Source of the DNA: Bradyrhizobium altum
GTDB lineage: Bacteria; Pseudomonadota; Alphaproteobacteria; Rhizobiales; Xanthobacteraceae
DNA: 41,207 bases
NCBI RefSeq assembly: GCF_020889705.1
Contig: NZ_JACMYP010000044.1
Span: 1-41,207, forward strand
Direction: 5' to 3'
Part shown: positions 16,453 to 25,290 of the stretch, piece by piece
How positions within the stretch are numbered: the stretch's first letter is position 1
How the letters are laid out: every line of letters begins with the position of its first letter
The notes under the pieces: model-generated
Database searches by the model: none
Told to the model about the DNA's origin: nothing
The model's input: only the letters and a program-made list of their open reading frames with translations
Translations under genes and position numbers: made by a program

Positions 16453-17565
16453 TCAGGCCGCAGCCTGTTCGATCGGAGAGAAAGGAAATCCGAGGCTCTC
16501 GGCGACCGCCTTGTAAGTCAGCCGGCCTCGATGGACATTGAGGCCCGCGCGCAGGTGCGGATTCTCGAGCACGGCGGAAAAACCCTTGTTGGCCAGAGCC
16601 AAACCAAACGGCAGCGTGGCATTGTTCAGTGCCTGGCTCGAGGTCAGCGGCACAGCGCCGGGCATATTGGCCACGCAGTAATGAATGATGCCATCCACTT
16701 CGTAAGTTGGATCAGCGTGAGTGGTTGGGTGCGATGTCTCAAAGCAGCCGCCCTGATCGATAGCAACGTCCACGATGACTGCTCTGTTGCGCATTGAGCT
16801 CAGCATGCCCCGGCGGACCAGCTTCGGCGCGCTCGCTCCTGGAACGAGCACCGCACCAATCACCACGTCGGCCGCAAATACTTCCTCCTCTACGGATTCG
16901 ATGGTGGAGAACCTGGTACGAACGCGCCCTTCGAATAGCTCGTCCAACTCGCGGAGCCGGGGTATCGAACGGTCGATGATGGTGACCTCTGCGCCCAAAC
17001 CGACCGCCATGCGCGCCGCGTGCGTGCCGACGACGCCGCCCCCGATCACCACGATCCGAGCCGGCTGAACACCGGGCACTCCACCAATCAACAGCCCTCG
17101 TCCGCCTGCACTCCGCTTCAGCGCACTACCCGCCGCTTCGATCCCAAGCCTGCCCGCGACCTCGCTCATCGGCGCCAACAGTGGAAGACCACCATGGGCA
17201 TCAGTTACGGTCTCATATGCGATCGCGGTGCACCCAGATTTTAGAAGCCCCTTGGCCTGTTCCGGGTCTGGCGCCAGATGCAGGTAAGTGAAGAGGATCT
17301 GGCCTTCCCGCAGCTGGCTCCATTCCGACGGCTGAGGCTCCTTAACCTTTACGATCATCTCGCTCGATGCGAATACCTCGCCTGCGGAATCCAGAATCGC
17401 CGCGCCGGCGGCGCGATAATCGTCATCGGTTGCACCTATCCCCGCACCGGCATCGGTCTCGATCATCAGGCGGTGGCCCGCTGCCACGTATTCGCGGACG
17501 GCTCCAGGGGTAAGGCCCACGCGATATTCGTGCGCCTTGATTTCCTTGGGGACCCCGACCTTCAT
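16453..17565 (-). CDS. ald: Alanine dehydrogenase
   Basis: 370 aa NAD-dependent L-alanine dehydrogenase (pyruvate + NH4+ + NADH to alanine), normal length. N-terminal MKVGVPKEIKAHEYRVGLTP with substrate Arg and Lys, KVKEPQPSEW (catalytic Lys region), FTYLHLAPDPEQ with the catalytic His, the NAD-binding GGGVVGTHAARMAVGLGAEV, and SMRNRAVIVDVAIDQGGC. GGGAG precedes ATG 17565. It is monocistronic with its own strong terminator. In bacteroids such an enzyme could turn newly fixed ammonium into alanine; that role is an inference from the location. Confidence 0.95.
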   Translation of the reverse strand: MKVGVPKEIKAHEYRVGLTPGAVREYVAAGHRLMIETDAGAGIGATDDDYRAAGAAILDSAGEVFASSEMIVKVKEPQPSEWSQLREGQILFTYLHLAPDPEQAKGLLKSGCTAIAYETVTDAHGGLPLLAPMSEVAGRLGIEAAGSALKRSAGGRGLLIGGVPGVQPARIVVIGGGVVGTHAARMAVGLGAEVTIIDRSIPRLRELDELFEGRVRTRFSTIESVEEEVFAADVVIGAVLVPGASAPKLVRRGMLSSMRNRAVIVDVAIDQGGCFETSHPTTHADPTYEVDGIIHYCVANMPGAVPLTSSQALNNATLPFGLALANKGFSAVLENPHLRAGLNVHRGRLTYKAVAESLGFPFSPIEQAAA

Positions 17566-17594
17566 TTGAAAACTCCCTGCCTGGAGCGCCTTTT

Positions 17595-17770
17595 TAATCG
17601 CAAGAGCACAGCGATATTGCGATGCAGGCGACTAAATGGTACAGGAATTCAGCGATCTTTGGCCTGCTACGCAGGATTTCAAACAAACAGATGCGAAGCG
17701 GGTTGAATGACCCATCTTCGCTGAGCTTAATCATCGTTCCCGCATGCTCGCCGCAAATGGGCGCCGCACC
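17595..17770. other. Unassigned stretch upstream of ald
   Basis: The minus strand has a 46-codon open frame (MIKLSEDGSFNPLRICLFEI...) without recognisable family or clear ribosome site. It probably holds the ald promoter, but no clear -35/-10 pair was identified. Confidence 0.3.
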
Positions 17771-17955
17771 TTCAACAGATCCGAGGCAATTGTTCGCCCG
17801 ACAACCCATCGACAATTCGTCCGCCGCCAGGCAGCGATGCGGAATCAGAGGCGATCTCAACTTGAAGATCGGCGCTTTGGCGCGTTGACATGATCGCCAC
17901 CCCATGGTCGCCGAGGCTGCCGGACACCAGCACAAGGTCCCTGATCCTTGCTTTG
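17771..17955 (-). pseudogene. hypE remnant (hydrogenase maturation factor)
   Basis: In one minus-strand frame the sequence reads DLVLVSGSLGDHGVAIMSTR followed by SADLQVEIASDSASLPGG, then a stop at 17771. The VSGxxGDHGxAI block is diagnostic of HypE, which dehydrates the thiocarbamoyl group to make the hydrogenase cyanide ligand. Only about 55-60 codons remain; the N-terminal ATP-binding part and the C-terminal Cys end are missing. It suggests that an uptake hydrogenase (hup/hyp) locus once lay here or was the source of this fragment. Confidence 0.65.
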
Positions 17956-18112
17956 TCGGCGGAGAGATCTCGCGAGCGAAGAATTCGTCCAGTTTGGAAA
18001 AGCGCTGCGTGGAAACCCCGACATCATCGGCCCTCGCCTCGGGCAAAGGCGCGGACTGTGCTGAATTGAAGCTGATACCAGCAGCCGCCGCGGCCGCAAC
18101 AAGCTTGTTCAT
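17956..18112 (-). pseudogene. N-terminal fragment of a secreted protein, possibly a beta-lactamase-family hydrolase
   Basis: ATG 18112 opens MNKLVAAAAAAGISFNSAQS, a signal-peptide-like start, followed by ADDVGVSTQRFSKLDEFFAR, which resembles the first helix of class C beta-lactamase-like serine hydrolases. After about 50 codons the sequence passes into the hypE remnant, so the SxxK and later motifs are missing. The family assignment is tentative. Confidence 0.4.
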
Positions 18113-18227
18113 TGTGTCCTTGCCAAGATTGGACGGATCTGGCCCGCAATACTGCTGCTCGGTTATGATCGGACATGTCTGGCCAGCACGCCGAAGGTGC
18201 TTCGATCCAGCCTGGTACGCCTCCCCC

Positions 18228-18914
18228 TCATGTGCTTCTCCTGGCACATCGTTTGTCGATGAGGGTTAAGGTGAACATGACCGCAAAGGCGAACATCACC
18301 ATACCGCCTGCAACCCAACTTGCCTCGCGCCAGCGCGATGCTTGGACGTAGTCAATGACGTAGGCTGAGACCACCTTGGTGCGCCCAGGAATATTGCCGC
18401 CGATCATCATGACGACACCGAATGTGCCGATCGTATGAGCAAAGCCAACCACTCCAGCCTTGAGGAACTCCAGCCGTGCCAGCGGCAGGCCGATGGTAAT
18501 GAAGGCATACAACGGAAAAGCGCACTGACTGGCCACAACTTCCTGCGGGCCTTCGCTCATCGCAACAAAGGCGGTACGGATCGGCTGCACTACCAGCGGT
18601 AGCGCCGAGAGGACCGATCCGATTACGATTCCCGCAAAGGTAAAGGCGAGCGTGTGCTCGCCCCAGAAAGAGGCGAGAAGGCCGCCTGGTCCGTTCGGGC
18701 CGAGCAGGACGAGTACGCAGAAACCGAGCGCCGTCGGCGGCAGCACAAGCGGCAGCGCGATCATTGTCGCTACCGCCTCGCTCAGAACCGTCTTTGAGCG
18801 TGCTAGCCACCACGCGAGCGGCGCGCCAATAACCAGCAGAACCATTGTCGTCACGCTGGCGAGTTCGATCGTGAGCGCAACGGATTGCCAGATCTCTGGC
18901 GAAAGGGCATCCAT
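18228..18914 (-). CDS. modB: Molybdate ABC transporter permease (ModB-like), diverged
   Basis: 228 aa from ATG 18914 (MDALSPEIWQSVALTIELA); the open frame extends to 19028 without ModB similarity. It is an inner-membrane permease with five or so hydrophobic helices and the typical LPLVLPPTALGFCVLVLLG and FTFAGIVIGSVLSALPLVVQP blocks. The coupling (EAA) loop reads EVVASQCAFPLYAFITIGLPL, with the usual EAA and conserved Gly replaced, and IGTFGVVMMIGGN replaces the usual LGEFG. No modA or modC is adjacent. It would import molybdenum for FeMo-co, but the altered loop and isolation make it possibly non-functional. Confidence 0.75.
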   Translation of the reverse strand: MDALSPEIWQSVALTIELASVTTMVLLVIGAPLAWWLARSKTVLSEAVATMIALPLVLPPTALGFCVLVLLGPNGPGGLLASFWGEHTLAFTFAGIVIGSVLSALPLVVQPIRTAFVAMSEGPQEVVASQCAFPLYAFITIGLPLARLEFLKAGVVGFAHTIGTFGVVMMIGGNIPGRTKVVSAYVIDYVQASRWREASWVAGGMVMFAFAVMFTLTLIDKRCARRST

Positions 18915-18919
18915 GTGCG

Positions 18920-19477
18920 TCAGCCCACCGGCGAGAGCACGTCGCCGTACCGGCGCAGTGAGCGTATGCACGCCCGGCTCGCTGAGGAATTTGGCGCGCA
19001 TCGCCTTTTGATCGGATCCAAGCTCCAAGAACGGGGCGTCTTGCTTAGCTTCGGCTGCGCCCCTTGCGGGATGGCGACCGCATCCGTTGTGTTTGCTTCA
19101 GCTGTCCCTCTTCGAGCCACGACACGCCTGCAGATCGACAGCATCGTGATCGATGACGGCTTGCGGGTCCCCGCGCCATTCACGGCGCATGAAGGCGAAT
19201 TCGCCGCAGCCGTGAGGTGGTTTTCCGGAGCCGCGGGGGCATTCTCAAGCAGCCCAGTAGGTCGAATGCTGTCGCTCGAGCGGAACGTCTGAAATGTTGC
19301 AGCTTGCGGGCCTTGGCTGTCGAGCTCGGTGCTCGCGTTAACGCTCAATACGGTCTCGGGCCGCCCCGCTGGCTTCGACAACGCGACACGCTTATCGTCC
19401 GGCATGCGGAATTTCGTGGCGGCCGGCAGATTGATTCGCGTCGTTTCTGCGAGCAACAGCGGCATCGCAAGCATCAT
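18920..19477 (-). CDS. Hypothetical protein upstream of modB
   Basis: 185-codon frame; not recognised. The start ATG at 19477 has AGGAG eight bases upstream and a hydrophobic first stretch (MMLAMPLLLAETTRINLPAA), so the first part looks translatable. The second half is low-complexity, Ser/Arg/Pro-rich, and overlaps the modB leader region in another frame, so the true C-terminus is doubtful and a frameshift is possible. Its position suggests either a decayed exported protein (a periplasmic partner such as ModA would fit here, but no ModA motif is visible) or an orphan. Confidence 0.35.
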   Translation of the reverse strand: MMLAMPLLLAETTRINLPAATKFRMPDDKRVALSKPAGRPETVLSVNASTELDSQGPQAATFQTFRSSDSIRPTGLLENAPAAPENHLTAAANSPSCAVNGAGTRKPSSITMLSICRRVVARRGTAEANTTDAVAIPQGAQPKLSKTPRSWSLDPIKRRCAPNSSASRACIRSLRRYGDVLSPVG

Positions 19478-19950
19478 CGGAAACTCCTATGACAGGGTCG
19501 CTTCGACCGATCTAACGGCGGAACGCTCCTCGCTTGCCATCCAGCAATCCCCGTGCCGTTTCCGAAATGTGGAGCGCTCTGCGCCTAACGTGAGAAAAAC
19601 GCGCATGGATGCCACCTCACTTTGGGGTGGACCTAACGCGCTGTCAGGTTTCCGGCATCTTTGTTCTCAAGCAGACAACGACGGCAGAATGAAATGGCAG
19701 ATCGGCCGGCCGAGAGATGCGCGTTCTGCAAGGCCTCGATGCAAATCCTCACGTGGATGCTGCTTCGAAGTATTAGTTGGTTTGTTTAGTGTCCCTCAAA
19801 GGACCTTGGGACATGCGCTAGTTGCCGGGCAAGGAACCCGCAGGAGTCGCAGCGAAGCTATAGCGCGTCCGGGCGGTGGAGTATACCGACGGTGATAGCG
19901 CCGCGGGCGCGAGAGACACATGCAAAGATCTTTTCGTTCGCGTGCTTTTG
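19478..19950. other. Intergenic stretch between modB region and reductase pseudogene
   Basis: No gene recognised on either strand; a plus-strand frame (19329-19895) looks like an antisense shadow and has no domain. Confidence 0.4.
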
Positions 19951-20730
19951 CTACTCGCTGAAGAAACCGTCGTGGTGGTCAAGCTCACCGTCGATTTTGA
20001 CGAGATCGATCGCGCAGGCGCCGCACTCGCCGCGCCGGCAATCCGAAATCACCTCGTATCCGGCCTCATTGAGCACGTCCAGCAACGAGCGCTCGCCGAA
20101 TCTCGATCTCCAGGGCGCCATCTGCAAGGCACCCCCGGAAACCTTCGGTCGGCCGCGAGCCGCTGGAGCCGAAAGTCTCGTAGCGTAGGTCGGATAGTGC
20201 GCGTCCTGCGCCGGTCCAGGCCCGGCGCGCGGCATCATCCGGATCGGACCGCACAAGAAGGTCAGGACGTCAGGCGGCAGCGAGGCGAACAAGCCATCGA
20301 AATCGAGCCTGCGCCCTTCGCTGCCTGCATGGACAATAAGTCGCTCGTTCAGCAAGGGGGCGAGAACGTCCAAATAGACGGCTTGCTCACGGGAAGACAC
20401 GGCACAGCGCAGAGTGAAGTCGGCATCGCGGCACGCCAGCGCCTGCTCTGCCCCGATCAGTGGCGTACTACCGATGCCGCGCGATAGGGCAGTAATGCCG
20501 GCGCGCCCAGTCAATCGGCAGCAGCGAGGCGGCTGACGTAACCGTCAGCCCGCGCGCCCGGCGCGAGCGACCACATGTACTGCGAGCCGCCGCGGGAGTC
20601 CTCCGCGCGCCGCACGGCGATACGATAGCCGGTTCGATCGGCTTCGCCGACCAAGGAACAGGACCGCATCTCCGGACGCCCATCGATAGTGACGGCGATA
20701 TTGATCTGGCTGTCGACCGGATAGGCATCG
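19951..20730 (-). pseudogene. VanB-type oxygenase reductase, frameshifted
   Basis: Remains of a flavin/NAD/2Fe-2S reductase of the vanillate demethylase or phthalate dioxygenase reductase kind. In order along the minus strand: CSLVGEADRTGYRIAVRRAE with SRGGSQYMW (flavin domain), a stop and frame change near 20515, GIGSTPLIGAEQALA with VLTFLCGPIRMM (NAD domain), then another frame for AARRAWTGAGRALSDLRYET, and finally LLDVLNEAGYEVISDCRRGE with CGACAID (plant-type 2Fe-2S site) up to the stop at 19951. At least three frame breaks mean no intact product. The N-terminal part is missing. Confidence 0.8.
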
Positions 20731-21217
20731 TGACGCCGAGACGCCTATCGGCTCAGCGAGCGCCGATGCGGATACGCCTCACATCGACCAGCCCGCTAGA
20801 TGACACGCGCTTCCATCGCCTGGATGCCTACGATCCAAACAATCAATTTTACCAATGTAACGTACTGTTGCATCAAGCTCAGCAGTCGAACGTGCTGATC
20901 GCTCTAGGACTTCTATGCCGAGACTTGATTCGGCAAAATGCGGCCCGACGCCTTCGAGATCGACCTCACAAATGCCGTTCGACGATTCAATCTGACCTCG
21001 TCAGTCCGATGCCCACTCGATCGTCTGCAGGTTGGGCCTCTGGTGCAGATCTTGCTTGACGAAAAAGATAATGTAACTGAACGCCGCCTTTGGAATGACG
21101 CGCCGGCTCTCGGAACCGTCTTCAATCGGACACGGCTAAAATGACTACCTCCTATGATGCCGTCGCCTCTCAACGACGCAGCGGCTCGCATGCGAGTGTA
21201 TTCGGGAAGGAAGCGTC
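20731..21217. other. dctA upstream region
   Basis: About 490 bases with no recognisable gene. A 68-codon plus-strand frame at 20938-21144 has no known domain and overlaps the candidate promoter at 21041-21056. Confidence 0.4.
21041..21056 (+). promoter_or_regulatory. Candidate sigma-54 promoter for dctA
   Basis: TGGTGCAGATCTTGCT keeps the GG-N10-GC skeleton of RpoN promoters but deviates at the -24 half (TGGTGC for TGGCAC). It is 162 bases upstream of the dctA ATG. Rhizobial dctA genes are classically sigma-54 dependent. No TGT-N10-ACA site was found upstream, so DctD or another activator would be required. Confidence 0.35.
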
Positions 21218-22540
21218 ATGACCACCATGGCAACTGCGGCGCCCGCGCGCACGTCGCAGACTTGGTATAAAATTCTCTACATTCAGGTGTTGATCGCGAT
21301 CATGATTGGCGCCATCGTCGGCTGGCTGTGGCCATCGGTCGCAACCAACGACTGGGTCAAAGCGCTCGGTGACGGCTTCATCAAGCTGATCAAGATGGTG
21401 ATCGCGCCGATCATCTTCTGCACCGTCGCATCCGGCATCGCGCATATTCAGGATGCAAAGAAAGTCGGGCGCGTCGGCGTCAAAGCGCTGGTCTATTTCG
21501 AGATCGTATCGAGCTTTGCCCTGGTGCTGGGCCTTGTCATGGGCAATCTGGTCCAAATCGGCCGTGGTCTTGCGGTCAACCCGGACGCTGCGGCGGTCGC
21601 CAATTACGTCAAACAGGCGGAAGCCTCGAAGACCGTCGACTTTTTTCTCAATATAATTCCCGATACTGTGGTCGGCGCCCTCGCTCGCGGCGATATTTTG
21701 CAAGTGCTCCTGTTCGCGATCCTGTTTGGCTTTTCGCTGATGGCGCTGGGGGAGCGTGGAGAACGGCTGCGCGGCATGATTGACGACTTCGCGCACGCGG
21801 TGTTCGGCGTGATCGCCATCGTAATGAAAGCGGCCCCGATCGGTGCGTTCGGCGCGATGGCCTTCGCGATCGGCAAGTTCGGGCCGGCGGCGCTCGGTAA
21901 TCTGATTGGGCTGATCGTACTATTCTATGCGACGGCCGCGATATTTGTGGCCGTCGTGCTCGGCCTGATCTCGCGGATCGTCGGCTTTTCAATATTCAAA
22001 TTCATTATCTATATCAAGGACGAGCTCCTGATCGTGCTCGGCACCTCGTCCTCGGAAAGCGCGCTGCCGCAATTGATGGAGAAGCTCGAGCGGCTGGGCT
22101 GCTCAAAGCCCGTGGTCGGCCTCGTGGTGCCAACCGGCTACTCCTTCAACCTCGACGGCACCAACATTTATATGACGCTTGCAACATTGTTTATTGCGCA
22201 GGCACTCGGGGTCGATCTCACCTTTGGCCAGCAGCTCACGATCTTGCTCGTGGCAATGCTGACCTCGAAGGGAGCAAGCGGCGTCACCGGCGCAGGCTTC
22301 ATCACACTCGCCGCGACATTGTCGGTGGTCAACCCAGCGCTAGTGCCGGGCATGGCAATCGTATTCTCGATCGACAAGTTTATGAGCGAGGTGCGAGCTC
22401 TTACCAACATCACCGGCAATGGTATCGCCGCGGTGTTCGTGTCCTGGTGGGAAGGCGAGCTCGACGACGCGACGCTGCATGCCCGGCTTAAGCAACCCAC
22501 CGTTTCCACCGGTATCGATACACGAAACTCAAGGAGGTAG
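21218..22540 (+). CDS. dctA: C4-dicarboxylate/proton symporter DctA
   Basis: 440 aa, full length, inner-membrane carrier of the DAACS (glutamate/dicarboxylate) family that imports succinate, fumarate and malate, the main carbon source of bacteroids. Landmarks: [20 protein letters not shown] near the N-terminus, the reentrant loop [59 protein letters not shown] and the last helix [21 protein letters not shown] precedes the ATG. It is a single gene on the opposite strand to the nif genes and fits the energy supply of nitrogen fixation. Confidence 0.96.
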   Translation: MTTMATAAPARTSQTWYKILYIQVLIAIMIGAIVGWLWPSVATNDWVKALGDGFIKLIKMVIAPIIFCTVASGIAHIQDAKKVGRVGVKALVYFEIVSSFALVLGLVMGNLVQIGRGLAVNPDAAAVANYVKQAEASKTVDFFLNIIPDTVVGALARGDILQVLLFAILFGFSLMALGERGERLRGMIDDFAHAVFGVIAIVMKAAPIGAFGAMAFAIGKFGPAALGNLIGLIVLFYATAAIFVAVVLGLISRIVGFSIFKFIIYIKDELLIVLGTSSSESALPQLMEKLERLGCSKPVVGLVVPTGYSFNLDGTNIYMTLATLFIAQALGVDLTFGQQLTILLVAMLTSKGASGVTGAGFITLAATLSVVNPALVPGMAIVFSIDKFMSEVRALTNITGNGIAAVFVSWWEGELDDATLHARLKQPTVSTGIDTRNSRR

Positions 22541-22627
22541 GCTCCGCATCTTATCCGTGATTTCAAGGCGCGCTCAACTGAGCGTAGCCAACTCGGCGAT
22601 TTTTCGTAGTTCAGATCGGCACAGCCG

Positions 22628-22654
22628 CTCGAACTGCGAGCCGGAGCTTTTTTC
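22628..22654 (+). terminator. Possible weak terminator after dctA
   Basis: GCTCG-aactg-CGAGC is a five-bp stem, followed six bases later by a run of six T. It is 88 bases past the dctA stop. Weak, but the only candidate. Confidence 0.3.
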
Positions 22655-23220
22655 GTGGGATCTGCGGATCGCACCGCTGTCTCCGTGTCGCGCCCCAACG
22701 GCGTCTGAGAATATCCACGCAAACGTGGAAGACGAAGTCGTTTTTCGACAATTATTTTTTTGGCGCGCCTTGGATTGAAAGCTCCTAGCCATCCAAATGC
22801 CGGGCGCAGCACAATACGATTCCGACACAGAACCTGCCGGCCCGACGGGCCAAGGTACTGGGTCTAGCCCACAAAATAGCTTGGTGCGTGGCCACTGAAC
22901 TGGCCTCTTCCAGCGGCGATCTCCAACTCAGCCATCCGTTTGTTCCGGTGCGCGTTGCGGGATCAGGCCGGAGCGGGTAGATCACCGTGGACGAGCTTGG
23001 CACCTTCACCAGGCTGAATTGGATCTCACCGAACTAACGTCACGGCGCTCCACAGTTTACCGCCGCCCGTTACGAATTTGGCGACGCGTGCCTCATTGTT
23101 CAGCGTCAGCGTCTTCGTGGAATAGATGTAGCGTACTCATACGACGAAGTACGACGAAGACCGCCTGATTGACGCATGCGCGCGGGGCACGGCGAGCTCT
23201 ATGATGGCGTTGCGTGAAGG
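22655..23220. other. Intergenic stretch without recognisable gene
   Basis: Short overlapping frames only. The part next to 23221 may be the outer end of an IS66 element, but no terminal inverted repeat could be confirmed. Confidence 0.4.
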
Positions 23221-23490
23221 TCAGGCAGCCTGCTGGTCGGCGGGTTTGTCGGCTTGGCGCAGGAGCTTCCATTCCCAGGGCAGCAGTTCGTGCAGACGCG
23301 ACGCGGGAAGATCGGCGATACGGGCGAGGACGTCGGCGAGCCAGGCCTTGGGATCGACGTCGTTGAGGCGACAGGTCGTGATCATCGTCAGCATGATGGC
23401 GGCACGGTCGGCGCCACGCTGGCTGCCGGCGACGGTCCAGTTGCGCCTTCCCAAGGCGATGCCTCTCAATGCGCGCTCAGCACAATTGTT
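23221..23490 (-). pseudogene. IS66 transposase C-terminus
   Basis: Minus-strand NNCAERALRGIALGRRNWTV, AGSQRGADRAAIMLTMI, RLNDVDPKAWLADVLARIAD and LHELLPWEWK are the conserved C-terminal blocks of IS66 TnpC, including the last catalytic Glu region (AERALRG). It is joined in frame to an unrelated regulator fragment upstream, so the rest of the transposase is missing here. Confidence 0.85.
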
Positions 23491-23730
23491 AAAGGCTCGT
23501 TCGGCGGCCGGATTTACGAACACCACACGCTTGAGCGAATCGAGTGTCAACACTCCTATGCCAACGCGGGCCAGAGTCTCACCCAGCGCGACATTCTCCA
23601 GTGCTGCGTCCAGCAAGCGAATGCTGAGCCGAAGTGATTTTTCAACATGCTGACCAAGACGCTCAAGAACCTGTAGCTCGGCATCGCTAAATGGCGGCCT
23701 ATCGGATGCGCGCTGAACGTTAATACTCAC
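23491..23730 (-). pseudogene. Fragment of a LuxR-type regulator, fused in frame to IS66 tail
   Basis: From GTG 23730: VSINVQRASDRPPFSDAELQ, LERLGQHVEKSLRLSIRL, then ALARVGIGVLTLDSLKRVVF and VNPAAER. This pattern (sensor part, then a PAS-like VVFVNPAAER) is typical of a group of helix-turn-helix LuxR regulators in Bradyrhizobium. The N-terminus is cut off by a stop just upstream, and the C-terminal HTH is replaced by the IS66 tail at VNPAAER/AFNNCAER. The fused 169-codon frame is probably not a working regulator. Confidence 0.6.
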
Positions 23731-23947
23731 AAATGTACGTGGATCCGAAGGAGAACGATCCCGGCGTCAACAGGTCAATCATGGACCGATCCGGGTGGAC
23801 GAGCGGATTCAATCTTGCTTGGGTCATCATCATTGTAGCCCTGACTTCGAGCGCAACCGTCGATAACAAGCGGGACTTCGGGACAATCAGGAGATCCACG
23901 TCAGCTCTTGGTTGCCCACCCTGTTATCAGCTCTTGGCAGGATCCAC

Positions 23948-23967
23948 GTCAGGTTTTCGTAAGCCAG
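23948..23967 (+). promoter_or_regulatory. tts box (TtsI-dependent promoter) of nopP
   Basis: GTCAGGTTTTCGTAAGCCAG agrees well with the rhizobial tts-box pattern (GTCAG-n-TT-n-TCG-n-AAGCT), 63 bases upstream of the nopP ATG on the same strand. It implies flavonoid- and TtsI-dependent expression together with the type III secretion system. Confidence 0.75.
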
Positions 23968-24029
23968 GCCGCCTATCATGGGCCTTGACCAAATGCAGAA
24001 ATGTATGCCCGACGGGAGCACCAATTGCC

Positions 24030-24857
24030 ATGTATAATCGCATCAATGGCTCGTCCTACTACCAATCCCAGCGCTTCGCCGAAGCTGACGAGCAAACGGA
24101 TGCAAATCGCTTCGCGGACGCGTTCACCAATATGCGCTTAGCCGAACCGAGCTCGAGCGGCAGCTCATCTTCGGCAACAAGGCCGTATTCGCTCGTTTCA
24201 AGCCCTCCTGTGATAGAGTTCGAAGATCGTCATTCATTCCGAACGGCCGCGTAGGCCTATCATGGCGACGAAATCAAGTACATCGCCGATAACCCCCAAG
24301 AGTACTCGGAGTTCGTGTCCGCTAAGGCAAGGCGAACTGCAGAAGTTGCTAAGGACTATGGAACAACGCGAGATTCCGATAACGCACGATACTTTAGCTA
24401 CCAACTGGGGAACAAGAGTGTCGGGCTTCTAAGAATGGAGGGCGGCGACAGCATGAAAGAGTTCGACGTCGAAAGATGGCAGGAGCTATTTCCCGGGCGA
24501 ACTGGGACCACTTCTACTGTGGATCTTCGAGTCGTTCATCCGCTAGTCGAGAACGCTGGCGATATCCTGCTTGAGCACCAGCTTCGAGTTGACGGCGAAA
24601 GGCCGCTGCTCAATTTGCGTCCGGCTAATCCAGAAGCAAGAGCCCGTGCGGCAAAGATGGGCTTCGTCGAGGTTGATGCGGACAACATGGTTCTCGACCC
24701 AGAGAAGTCAGCCAACTGGATAAGGAACAGTGATGGTGAATGGCAGCGGAAAGGCACCACTGCGCGGTACCTTTCAAAAGCTGACGACAGTGAAGGTAGT
24801 GATAACGAGAACGCAGAAAGCTCATCCACATACGACTACGAGGACGATTTCATGTGA
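24030..24857 (+). pseudogene. nopP: NopP-like type III effector with in-frame amber codon
   Basis: ATG 24030 opens MYNRINGSSYYQSQRFAEAD, a Ser/Gln-rich start typical of type III signals. The frame stops at TAG 24252-24254 and continues in the same frame: AYHGDEIKYIADNPQEYSEF, VSAKARRTAEVAKDYG, ARYFSYQLGNKSVGLLRMEG, STVDLRVVHPLVENAGDILL, NPEARARAAKMGFVEVDADN and a Ser/Asp/Glu-rich tail to 24857. Full reading would be 275 codons, about the size of NopP. The TAG sits where Gln would fit, so a single C-to-T change is likely. The N-terminal part alone (74 aa) could still be made. Identification as NopP is by memory of the family, not a search. A 3' duplicate lies inverted at 36134-36607. Confidence 0.7.
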
Positions 24858-25057
24858 CGAGAGGATCTTACGGAAGATGGTCCTCCAGGTATCTAGTGCT
24901 GCTCTTCGCGAAAGCTTCAGGAGCTAAACTACCTCTTGCCAACCGCAGCCAGAAGAGACCGCTGGTTTCGAGCGAGATACCGCCCAGAGTGCAGCGGCGT
25001 CGCCGGCCGTTAGCTATTGGGAACAGGTGATCCGATAGGCTCGGCAAAATCTCCAGG
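24858..25057. other. Spacer between nopP and IS110 remnant
   Basis: No gene or repeat recognised. Confidence 0.4.
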
Positions 25058-25290
25058 ATGGGCCGGCGAGATCTCCGACGCCCCCTTGTGCTTGGCGCGA
25101 CCGCCGTCGTGCGATGGGCAAGACGCTACGGATCGCCAGCAGGATCCTGGCTGGCGAGAATGCTCTCGAAGAAGCCTCCAAAGCTGATTGCGATCGCTCT
25201 AGCGAACAAAATGGCGCGTATCGCCTGGGCCTTGATGGTCCGCGGTGGCGCTTACCAAGCTCCAGCGTCTGGCGCTGCGTAACGGCAAGA
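25058..25290 (+). pseudogene. IS110-family transposase C-terminal remnant
   Basis: Plus-strand LVLGATAVVRWARRYGSPAG, then LARMLSKKPPKLIAIALANK and MARIAWALMVRGGAY, corresponds to the C-terminal end of IS110 transposases. The conserved GRISRRGD-type Ser motif upstream is frameshifted or degraded. It is a separate copy from the one at the left window edge, where only the N-terminal part is present. Confidence 0.7.

Noticed and set aside
20938..21144. 68-codon plus-strand frame before dctA
   Set aside because: It looks somewhat protein-like but has no family, no clear ribosome site, and overlaps the dctA promoter region.
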